Shown: piece by piece, positions 1 to 12,000 of the stretch | Position numbering within the stretch: position 1 is the first letter of the stretch | How the letters are laid out: every line of letters begins with the position of its first letter | Assembly (NCBI RefSeq): GCF_025370935.1 | Contig: NC_133500.1 | Span: 9,586,994 to 9,650,993, forward strand | Origin: Choristoneura fumiferana | Lineage: Eukaryota > Arthropoda > Insecta > Lepidoptera > Tortricidae | Length of the DNA: 64,000 nucleotides | Reading direction: 5' to 3' | Made by a program: the position numbers and the translations under genes | The notes under the pieces: generated by a model | What the model was told of the DNA's origin: nothing | What the model saw: only the letters and a program-made list of their open reading frames with translations | Database searches by the model: none

Positions 1-93
1 TATTCATTGAAGGAACGACTGCCTGTAATTTTAACCAAAGTAATAGATTATGTTTCAAGGGAAGGGAGCAAAATCAAATCAAAGCATAAAGCG
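1..93 (+). CDS. ARMT1: ARMT1 exon 1 (window-truncated)
   Basis: Frame 1 reads YSLKERLPVILTKVIDYVSR and runs to KHKA, then donor GTTAGT at 94. It matches the DRIPQILTKVID-type helix near the N-terminus of ARMT1 proteins. The start codon and first residues lie left of the window. Ends in phase 0. Confidence 0.78.
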
Positions 94-3000
94 GTTAGTA
101 TTTATATTTGTATTACTTATATTCATTAAAGTAGAATTCAATATTTAATATTCATATTTTTGGATGATTAAAAAACATTTATGTAGCTTTCAATTAGAAG
201 CACAAAAGTCTACTATATTATGAAATTAAAACTAGTTTTTTCGCGAGTTTGATTTTTACTTTTTTAACCCTCATGTTTTAAGGCAAAAATCATGTTTATT
301 TACTGCTTAATAAATTGAAATAAGCTAAAAAAAAAAAAAAAAACTTCAAAATATCGAAAAAAAATAATCCATAAAACAATTTCAGGTATTTTCAGAATAC
401 CTACCTAGTACATTTTGAGTATTTTTTTTAGTATAGTTATATTTTTTATTTTAGTAAAGGTACACCCGCCATTCTGATTCTTAGTAAATTAATCTGTCAT
501 CTCCCAGGATAACAGGATCAAAGGAATTTGGGCACAAATTTGTGCCTCTGGGAGATGACAGGTTAAAAGTTTTAGTGTCATTGCTGCGGCTTGCCGTGTC
601 AATACGCTTTGGCCCTTTTTAGCTTCTTTCACCACAATCTTTACTTTCTTTTTTTACTTTTTAATTTAGGATTTGTATGGTTGTCTTATGGACCGGGCCG
701 AAAACCAGCACTGGATTTTATCTTCAGCATATTATTATGCTGAGTCGGGTACCTATGTGTCACTGCTGTTATAAATAAATTATTTTCTTTATTTCTTTCT
801 TTCTATGCCAAGAGTAGCAGGGCGTTTTCGAAATAAAGTGTACCCTTTCTTTTTTTTTAAATTGTCGATAAAATATGGTTTTTCCTACTCAAAATCAAGA
901 GCACAATCGATTCCGATCGTTTAAAAAAATGACCCAATTTTTTCATAAAAAAATTAGATTTTTTCCAAAATTTAAAAAAAAACGAAAGGATACTTTTTTG
1001 AAAACGCACTATTATTTTTTCTCTTTTTTTGGGAATATGTTACTAGCATGGCAGTAAAAAGTTAATTATTTATTATTGTTTTTTTTTTACTTATTTGTTT
1101 TTCTTGTGCCGATTTTTGTTTGTATTTTTTAACGTCATTCGTTTTATTTTCCAGTTTTGTCGCACTAAGTTACTCACGATAAAATCTGTTCTATATTTTA
1201 TTCCCTATTCCAGTCCGATGAAGACACAAGAAACTTCATACAGCAAGTTACCAAACTGAAGAACGATTTGGTGACCAACAAAAAGTACAGTCCCCTCAAA
1301 GGGAAGACCGATGACGCGGCGAAGTGGAACGAGTGGATCGAGGCTTGCGACACCCCCCACTACTTCACCAATACCTGGGTGTTCTCTGAGTGCTACGTTT
1401 ACCGTCGGATACAGGATGCATGCGACCAGACGTGAGTATACAAGATAGTGCATCTCAATCAGAATACGACCGCACCCGAAGCATCAATTATTGTCTACCA
1501 AATAAATAATAAGTCAGGAACTCAGAACAAATTCCAGACAAAAAGTGGCCATACCTTAAACCAAAACGACTTTTTTTTTATTCGACTGGATGGCAAACGA
1601 AGTCAGGTGGTAAGAGATCACCACCGCCCATAAACATCAGGGGTATTGCAGATGCGCTGCCAACCTAGAGGCCTAAGATGGGATACCTCAAGTGCCAGTA
1701 ATTTCACCGGCTGTCTTACTCACGCCGAAACACAACACTGTGCAAGCACTGCTGCTTCACGGCAGGATTAGCAGAGCAAAATGGTGGTAGCAATCCGGGC
1801 GGACCTTCACAAGGTCCTACCACCTGCGACTTATGGTTCAAATACGAATAATTTTCAAGGTTGCAAATAGATGTGCTTGTTGATTGGTTAAAATTCAGAA
1901 AGAAAGCAGGGATTGGTTGGCTCGCGTGATGTCAGATGTCAGTCAAATGACGCGTAGAACACGCTTTTAAGCCCCGCCTACTAGATAGATAGATAGATAG
2001 ATAAAACGTTTATTTGTTACTGCAAACACACACAATCAAAACTACATAAATTAGAAAAAAAAGAACAGTCCTAACTTAAAAGTAAACAATTTTCAATTGT
2101 TTGTGTGCGCTGCAGTAGTGCAAAAGGGCCATGGCTCAGTGGTCAACATTGCTCATAGGAGCAAAACACTGATATTCTGCCACAACCCAGAGGGCCAAGA
2201 ACAAATATTATCACCTTATTAAAAAATATAAATGTACAATACAAAACGAAACAAACAGTGCCAAGCAAAATGAATACATTTTCAATGTAACAATTTTGTA
2301 CCAGCCTACCATCAACGACAATGTATTTTTAATTTAATGGTTCATAACATGCAAACGAAAAGAGAGAAAGAGAAAAAAAAACAAATTAAGCAGCATCACA
2401 ACAAACATGCAGCCACCCTTCAGTTCCTTAACCCTACCTACTAGGACACGGAAAGCCATTTTTATAACGCAGTTTATTCCTGACTTATAATTTTATTCTT
2501 AGATTATTGTATAAAATGAGTGACATTTGGATATGCATTGGCGCAAGCCACACAGAAGAGACGTGGGACGGGGCGAGGGCGTCCTCGCCTTGTCTCTCCT
2601 GTCTGCTTTGGATCGCGACGTTTCTATACATTTAGGGGCTGTTTCACAATCCATTGATTGGCGTTAACCGACGGTTAAATGTGATGCCGTGCATCACACC
2701 TAACCGCCAGTTAACACTAATCAATGGATGGTGAAACAGCCCCTTAATATGAAAACTGATTCAAGGGACTCCTCCGTATTTTTCGTCGGTTAAAAAAAGT
2801 CTTTCTGCGAAGTTCAGTGATGGTCTTACCAAAAGCGCTGGTAGTATAAAAAAGTGACATATAAGAGAGCCCTATGCGGTCTACTTACAGAATAAAAGTT
2901 TTGATTTTTTGGTCATTTTTTTATGGTTTCAGGAAAACCCTCGGTAAATTCGATGCGTTCGATGCTCAGAAGGAGCAGTCTTTTAAAACCGGCGAAGAAG

Positions 3001-6000
3001 CGATGTGCGTGGTCGCAGAGAAAGTGGTGACCATGTTGGACGCGAGCGACAAGGACAAAAGGAAAGCTGACTTTATCACCCTACTCAAGGTTAGTAATAC
3101 TGAAGTAAATCATCATCATCTCAGCCGCAGGACGTCCACTGTTGGACATAGGCCTCCCCCATAGATTTACAGTTGCTTCGGTTGGAAGCGGCTAGCATCC
3201 ACCGTGAACCCGCGGCTTTAACCAGGTCATCCGTCCATCTCGTTGGTGGACGTCCTACGCTGCGCTTGCCGATCCGCGGTCTCCATTCGAGGACTCTTCG
3301 GCCCCAACGACCATCTGTTCTCCGTGCTATATGGCTTGCCCATTGCCACTTCAACAAGCTAATTCGCTTGGCTATGTCAGTGACTCTCGTTCTTCTTTGT
3401 ATCTCATTTCTGATTCTACCCTATAGGTAGAGAAGCCCCAAGCATAGCTCTCTCCATAGCTCGCTGAGCAACTGAGCCTATTTTAGGGCCTATAGTGAAG
3501 TACCACGTCTCGGATCCATTTCATCACTAGCAACAAACACACTTGAGAGCTGATCACCGCCATTTATTTTCAGATTTGCCTCTGGTCCAACAAGTGTGAC
3601 CTGTCCCTCAGCCTCGGGGAGCCTGTGGGGCTGCCTCCCCCCTCCCCCCCGCCGTCCCCCACAGCCGCGAGCGCCCCCAAGCCCCCGCCCGAGCCCCCCA
3701 AAGACGCCAAGGGGAAGAGCGCCACCAAATTGGAGAATGTGCCGCCGCCGCCGCCAATGGACCCGTTTCAACTCATTATAGAGTACAAGGATAAGGTAAA
3801 AAATTTGAACATGAAACTACCGTGAGACTCACTCATATTAAATATATTGATCCGGATAACTCACGTCTTAAATCGAGCTTAGCCCGAAACATAACGAGCT
3901 AAACTCGATTTAAAACGTGAGTTATCCGGGTCAATATTTTTAATAAGGTAAAAATACAAACCTAACCTATAACCCTAAACCTAACTAAACCTATCGCCTC
4001 TCAAGCAGAGGGTCGTGGGTTCAAACCCCGGCTCGCACCTCTGAGTTATTCGAAATTCATGTGCGGAGTTACATTTGAAATTGACTATAGATAGATAGAT
4101 AGCTTATGTATATTATATAGCTATTTGTATTTTTCATCATCATCATCATCATCCCAGCCTATATACGTCCCACTGCTGGGCACAGGCCTCCTCTCAGAAC
4201 AAGAGGGCTTGGGCCATAGTTCCCACGCGGGCCCAGTGCGGATTGGGAACTTCACACGCACCATTGAATTGCTTCGCAGGTTTGTGCAGGTTTCCTCACG
4301 ATGTTTTCCTTCACCGCAAAGCATGAATTTCGAAAAACTCAGAGGTGCGAGCCGGGGTTTGAACCTACGACCCTCTGTTTGAGAGGCGCTAATATGTAGC
4401 TATAATGTGGTCTGTATGCCCACGACTCGCTAATAGGGAATAATGGCAAAGCTCAGCGCACGGGACGACACTAGCACAAACCGCCATGACAGCGTCCGTT
4501 CTCTTTACAATACAATACAATACAATACAATAACTCTTTATTGCACACCAATACAGTAAACAGTACAGAGAAAACAAGTATATACATAGAGATTTTCTAA
4601 GGTAAGCAATAGGCGGCCTTATCGCTTCAGAGCGATCTCTTCCAGGCAACCTTTATACTTAGTATATAGTTTGTCGAGGTTTGTCGCCATGACGGATATA
4701 ATATGATATTTACATTGACAGTAACGATAGAGCTATATTTCCAGTAATTGAAATAATATGTTATTATGGCATCCTACGGACATATTTGCAGGTGGTAGGG
4801 CCTTGTGCAAGGTCCGCCCGGATTGCTACCACCATCTTGCTCGCTAATCCTGCCGTGAAGCAGCAGTGCTTGCACTGTTGTGTTTCGGCGTGGAGAGTAA
4901 GACAGCCGGTGAAATTACTGGCACTTGAGGTATCCCATCTTAGGCCTCTAGGTTGGCGACGCATCTGCAATCCCCCTGGTGTTGCAGGTGTCTATGGGCG
5001 GTGGTGATCTCTTACCATCAGGAGACCCACTTGCTCGTTTGCCATCCAGTCGAATAAAAAAAAACTAATAAGACATTTAAAAAACTGTTCACGGTTTGCG
5101 CTAGTGCTGCATTCTTTTTTTGGTGTCAAGTGTCCCATGATATTTATTTTATTTTGAAATATTTCAGATATTAGTGGATGACTCTGGAAAAATAGCGGAC
5201 CAAGTCGTTGTGAAAGCAGAAAATATGGCGAAATTGATAGCTAATGTGAGTATTATATCGTAAAAAAACCCACACCTCATAATTAGCCGTCTCTCAGTTA
5301 AGAGCGTTTATACCTGCTGAGCTGGCAACGTTGCATTTTTGTTAGTCTTTCTCGATTATTCCATAAAAATTTAATGAAAATTAAAAATGTTGTCTGATAG
5401 AACACTTTTTAATATACTTATAGGCACTAACAGCCTTATTCATAAAAAGTTAGAGCCTCCTTGAAGGCTCCTTGAAGGCCCGATGCTAAAAAACATGATT
5501 CATAAACGTCTGTTAGCGCTAATCAGTCGATCAAGGCTCTGCTAAAGTTAGAGGACCGTAGACCCTCCTTTATCTCTCTGCTAAGTCACAAAATGGCCGC
5601 CACAAGTTTGAACAGCTGACTTTGACTAGAGCAAAAACCATAGGTACCGAAGATATTTATAGTGAAGGCAGGGCTACGCAGATTAAAAAAAAAAACAGAA
5701 AAATTAATTTTCAGGAATTTGTATTTAAAAATCCTCTAAATTAGCAACAATAAATTAACAATAAATATGAAAAAAAAATAAGGATGATTAACATAATTAT
5801 GGCTTTTTGCACAACATAAACATGCGGATCGGAAATGGCGGGAAAACAAACATCTCGCTTTTTATTTTTTTTCCTGGTAATTTGCTGTCACTGCTGTCAA
5901 TTTTTTTTTTAAATTATCGATTAGGCCATTTTTTTGTCTTTGATTTGTCAAGGTGGCCAACATAACGCGTCTAATCCGTCTATCAGCAGCTCAACAACTA

Positions 6001-9000
6001 GCAGACTGCTAGCAAGCGTTTATGAATCATACTTCTTGACAACCGTCTAACAAGCTTAATCAGTCTGCTAAGTAACAGACCGATCAAACCTCAATTAAGG
6101 ATTTTTTATGAATAAGGCTGTAAGTTATTATGTCTACTCCAATAATTATTCGTGATAGACTTTTATATTCTTTAAAAACGAATTAATGTTTATGAACGGT
6201 TTTTAAAGAAAATAAAAGTCTATAACAAATAATTATTGGAGTAGACACATTAACTTATATATTAAGAATTGTTCTATCAGACAACATTTTTAATTTTCGT
6301 TCAATTTTTATGAAATAATCGAGAAAAACTAGCAAAAATGCAACGTTGCCAGCTCAGCAGGTATAAACGCCCTTAAAACCGAAGCTATACTGAAATTTGA
6401 AGTTCGTATCGTACTGTCCCTGTCTCTCTTTTATTAATGCAGTTAGCGTGAGCGGGACAGCACGACACGAAATTGGAATTACGAGAAGATAATGACATAC
6501 TGCAAAAAAATATTTTCAATGCAAATTTTTCGAGATTACTTGTTTTTCTTTTTACTCAGTGAAAGTAAATGTACCAATCCGTTAAATAACCGATAGCGAA
6601 AAATCGGTCGATTTTAGACTAAGGGGCTGTTTCACCATCCATTGATTAGTGTTAACTGGCGGTTAGGTGTGATGCTGTCTCTATTTGTTTTGTTCGAATA
6701 GACGGAGACGGCATCACATTTGACCGTCAGTTAACACTAATCAATGGATGGTGAAACAGCCCCTAATTGTACATAGTAAGGTGTTTTTTTTTTAATAACT
6801 ATTGAGCTACCCAAATAGGGCTAAAGCTTCTCTCTTCTTTCAGCCACTCAGTTCTGTCAAATAAATCAATATTTATCTTTGCTTAAATATTTGTGTTAAA
6901 TTTCAGAATACGACTTTTAAGTGCAAGTGCAGTTGCCACAGACTGGCCAAAGCGAACCAAACTAGAATATGCATGGATGCGGTTAATATTCTTTATTATT
7001 TTTCTATTTGCTAAAATTCTTTGTAAGATTAGAATCCGCTCGGTAGTATTAGCTAGAAAGTAGCTCACACACTATAAAACTCAATCAACTTGTTCTTGTT
7101 TGTTATTCTGTCCCGTTGTTCAAGACAACAGTTTTCTTTAAAAAACTGCTTTAATATATGCGAAATGTGCTTAAGAAATAGTCCATAAAATAATGAGCTT
7201 GTAACTATGACAAAAATGTAAGCTTGATGAATTTTAACCACAGAAATTATATAGAAACTCGTGGTGTTAAAGAGTTGTCCAGGGGACGTGACCATGGCAA
7301 CGAGGTACAAGATAAAGTTGATCGACCCATAAAATAAAAAGAAGTTAGAAATATCTATTTATCAATTAAAAAATTGTGCATAACATTTTTTTATGACTGC
7401 AGCCTCCTCCTCCTTTTCATCATCATCATCATCATCATCCCAGCCTATATACGTCCCACTGCTGGGCACAGGCCTCCTCTGAGGCCTCCTCCTTTTAAGC
7501 TTGGTAAAATCTAATTAAATAGCATAACTAAATAATAGTAGATTATTGTCGTGGCCTGGAAGTAGTCAATTGCTGGCTGAGTATGAGTTGCGAGTCCGTT
7601 TAACTAATACGAAGCCAGCACTTGCTATTCCAGCCGAGACTTATATAAAGCTTTTCTCAAAAATGGTGAATAATTCTAAAATAGAATAAACTTTTTCTTA
7701 AAATATTTTATAAAATTTAATTTTATTCCAATATTTTTCTTATGCTTTCCCGCCTTTTTTCATTAAAAATAAACTGCAGGTGTATTTTTCCACCGAAAAC
7801 ACCACAAGCTATTTCAGACCCAATAGAAAAAGTCCGGAGTTCCAACAAAATATCTGATACCGGCCATTAGACTTGGCTGTATACGACTTGCGCCAACGTT
7901 TCCATGGCCTTTTTAACTTAAAAAAAAATGTGACTGATTGCAGGCGCGCTAATTCATTATTGTCGAGCTAGCGCGCCTGCAATCTTTTTAACTTATTAAT
8001 TTTTCGCTGACCAATAAGGTTTAACCTTCTGATATGTAAAGAATAATGTCAACTTTTACGGAAATTTTTGAGAAAAATAAGGGTGCAGTTTGGCGAAGTA
8101 TAAATGTATTTTTTTGTAAAACATAAATGAGCAAATAAATAAAAAAAAGCCGGTGTCAGGAGGCACCGCTACTCCATAATAGGTATATTGTACAATCAAA
8201 CTATATTTTATTGTTTTTATAATATTACCTGTAGTAGGTGTAGATTAGTATAGATGTCTTAGATAATGAACGAGTATTTGCAATGTCCATTATTTTTTTA
8301 CACAAAAACATTTATTTATGTATCGCAAAAGTTTATTAGAAAATATTAAACACCCGACACTCATACACGCTCATAATAAACAAAAATACATATAATCGCT
8401 AATCGTCATCATCATCATCTTTTTAGCCGTAGGACGTCCACTGTTGGACATAGGCCTCCTCCAACATAGAATGGTGACTCGTTTCGCCGATTTCAATTAC
8501 GCAGATTTTCGTTTCGCAGACAACTATTGGCAGATTTGTATTTTGGCCGAGCAACGTTTGGTATAATTTCGTTACGCCTATTATTCGTTTCGCTGATTAC
8601 TCGGTAGGGAGAATAGCGATATGCAGATTCACTTTTAGTCGATTGTTTGTTTCGTAATTATTTAAGTTAATCGAACAACTGTTCGCCGAAACACGATAAG
8701 CTTGTTATATTTTGACTTCAATATAAAATAAATACAAATTCGAAAGCGAAAAGTTGTTCGAGCAAACGTTGAAAATGTGTAGTGATTAATCGGCTAAACG
8801 AATTTCTGCTAATAGTTATTCGGCTTACTAACTCACAAGCCAACTGAATAGTCTACTAAAGATTGAGTTACGAAACGTTAGTCTGCGAAACATGGTCTGC
8901 CAATCAATAATCTGCGTAAAAATTGTCGGCGAACCATTAGGTAACCACATAGAATACATGTATTAACCTGCGCGCAGGCGCAGTTAGAAGCCGCCGCGGC

Positions 9001-12000
9001 CGCCGCCGCCGCCGCAGCCGCCGGCAAAGGCAAGGGCAAGCCGCCGCCGCCGCCCGCGCCCGAGCCGCCGCCGGAGGGCGAGGAGCCCCCGCCCCCCGTA
9101 CCCTGCCCCGCCAAAGTGTGCGTGCCGAGCGCCGTGCTGTTCGGTGAGAGTTTAACTACATTCATCATCGTCATCATGCCAACCTATACATAACGTCACA
9201 CTGCTGCAGATCAACATTACTTACAACTATAGAGATCTCTTTCCAGGCGGGTGTCATGCCTGGAGGTAGTTTGAAGTTTACTGTTTTTCACTAACTTTGT
9301 ATTTTAGTTAATTAATCACGGGACACTGAGACCAATTGACCCAGTGTTATGGGCACTAGGCAACGATTAAATATACATATCTAGATAGATTGGCGTCAAG
9401 TGTCCCGCGATATTTTTGTAATAAGTACCTAGCAGGGGCGTGGCAACCCGACCACCTGGTAGACAACCTAAATTTTTTACTTGACATCAGTCAGTGTGTA
9501 CTAACTCCGAGGAGTTGCATTCGAAAACCTCGTCTAACTCACGCTTCTCTAACTCTTTGAGTTGCCTACCAAGAAATGTTCACTCTTCGCCACCGGTGCC
9601 TACACATTGAAAAAGTATTGTATGCAACAGTTTTATAACAAAGATCAATAAAGCTCTTTGCGTCTTGATAGGTTCGCTACGCTCACATCGTAACTCGCGT
9701 CACTCGCTTTTTTTGATCCTTGTAAACTGTTGCATAAAATACCATTATCGTTATAAAGCTTCCTTTATAATTTACCTTATTGCTACATGTACCGCCTATT
9801 TAACATTGGAGCAACTCACGCTACGTTAAATTATTGGTAAAAAACTTAAGAAGATGATTTTGTCAGAGCCGGATTAAGTCAGCGCGGGGCCTGTAGCAAA
9901 TTTTATCATGGGGCCCTTGATTTGCTTCAAATTTATAGTATAAGTAAGATATTATAGTCGACAATTTTGATACCATCTCTTTCTTTGAAGGCTTTGTTGG
10001 TTTCGTGGTGGCAGTATTGTACGTACACATTGATTTAAAAAACATGCTTCTATCAAAATTTACATTTTTACGATCGAAAAGCAATGGTCCGCGGGGCCCC
10101 TAGACGCGCGGGCCCCGTAGCATTTGCTACTCTTGCTACGTGGCTAATCCGCCACTGCCTTTTGTATGTAGTAGTGCACAGAGTTGATATGGGACTTAAG
10201 TCATTTTTCGAATATGGAACGTCGTCTTATCTATACAGACACGTTACTACTACATACAACAGGTCATCTTCTTAAGTTTTTTTACCTAAAGTTACTCTTG
10301 AACAGAGGTTCCCAAACTTATTTCGTCTAACCCCCACTTTGAAAATCAGTTATTTTGTAGCGCCACCCATTTTTTTCACCTTAAAAACCTCAAGAACATA
10401 TTAGTCTCGCCTAATGAAGGCACAAAGGTGAAGATTTTTTCTGGGCCCCTTACTGCCCCCCTCTTGGCCTCCAGCGCCCACAAGGGGGCGTCGCCCGCTT
10501 TGGGAAAGACTGCTCTTGAGCTTGACTCGCTCACACTTTTGACAATATTATTTTATTTGTTTAACAGATATCGTATGCGACAATTCTGGCTACGAATTGT
10601 TCACCGATTTGTGTTTAGCGCATTTCCTGATCGCTCAAAAAATCGTTGAAAAGGCAAGTTTATTTTGTATATTTATTGGAAACATTGTTCTGTCCGAAAG
10701 TACTGTAGAAAAATTACAATTTATTCAAATAATGTAAGAAAAGTCAAAAACGGAATTAACAAAAATTCATCATCCCAGCCTATATACGTCCCACTGCTGG
10801 GCACAGGCCTCCTCGCAGAACAAGAGGGCTTGGGCCATAGTTCCCACGCGGGCCCAGTGCGGATTGGGAACTTCGCACGCACCATGGAATCGCTTCGCAG
10901 GTTTGTGCAGGTTTCCTCACGATGTTTTCCTTCACCGCAAAGCTCGTGGTCAATTTCAAATGTAATTCCGCACATGAATTTCGAAAAATTCAGAGGTGCG
11001 AGCCGGGGTTTGAACCCACGACCCTTTGCTTGAGAGGCGATAGGTCAAACCACTAGGCCACCACGGCTTTAAAAAATTACAGAGTGGATTTCAGTAACGT
11101 TGTATAAAAACACCCGCGTAAAATTTTGTCTGTAATCCAACCGGTTGCAATTTCGAGATTTTTTCCTGATCCCGTGGAAATATCGGGATAAGAAATAGCC
11201 TGTATGTTTTTCCAGAATTTCAGTTATGCTCATAACAAATTTCATTCAAATCAGTCAAGCCGTTTTAGCGTTAAGGAGCAACAAACACACACACATACAA
11301 TTATAATAATAGTAAATTTGTTCAAGGGATCTGCTACTACACAATCCTAAAAATTTCGTGACTAAATACTTTAGTTTCACCATTTGTTCTTCTTTGCTCC
11401 AGTTTTTCAGGCTAGGTATGATAGTATGATTGGTTTTTGGAGTCTTTTTGAGATATGTATGCATAGGAGAAATTCGTGTCTAGATTCCTGTCCAGCAGTG
11501 GTGTAGGGGTTATAGCACGCAGCACGGATTGCTGAGGACCTGGGTTCGATTCCCAGTGCTGGTCTCTTTTCCTGGTTGTTCTGTGCATCCATGTCTCAGT
11601 TTGTATTTTCGATAGGTAAAATAAGGTTTTATTAAAAGCATATTTTTATTTTCAGGTCAGATTCCACGTTAAAAAGTACCCGTGGTTCGTTTCAGATGTA
11701 ACACCGGACGACTTTACGTAAGTAATTGCCGGACAGAATAACATACACTAAAAAAGTTGATTGACCCTTGAGCTGCGTCCACATTTGTATCATTTTCTCG
11801 TATCGTATCTTCGTCGCGTTGCACCGACGCGTATCAAGATCGCTAGTGTGGACGCAAAAACAGCGCGATCATGTGGCGCGCCGTATCTGATCGCTCGGGA
11901 TCGATGTTTATACGCGTATACCTAGTGTCATCCACGAAGACGCGTGATTTGGTCAAAATTAGACATTAACGACATTGTAATAAGAACCAATGCACGCGTC

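Larger units (their letters stand above)
4424..5115 (-). repeat. dispersed repeat family F, split by two insertions
   Basis: Three pieces (4424-4505, 4676-4770, 5078-5115) match, inverted, a continuous copy at 22436-22690. The interruptions are a CAATA-repeat-led element and repeat A. Confidence 0.75.

Noticed and set aside
3490..3771. 93-codon minus-strand ORF, Gly/Arg-rich
   Set aside because: Antisense shadow of the Pro-rich ARMT1 exon 4; composition explains the lack of stops.
4121..4324. ORFs repeated in several places with CGEGKHREETCTNLRSNSMV
   Set aside because: These are SINE sequence (also 10721, 27405, 62607, 63601), not protein-coding genes.
8878..9177. 99-codon minus-strand ORF with poly-Ala and poly-Gly
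   Set aside because: Antisense shadow of the GCC/CCG-rich ARMT1 exon 6.
10084..10275. Short ORF near ARMT1 exon 7
   Set aside because: Lies in a hAT-like repeat and does not fit the ARMT1 phase.
11500..11570. Possible tRNA gene
   Set aside because: A and B boxes are present, but the cloverleaf does not fold fully and the sequence continues as a SINE body with another copy at 48484.
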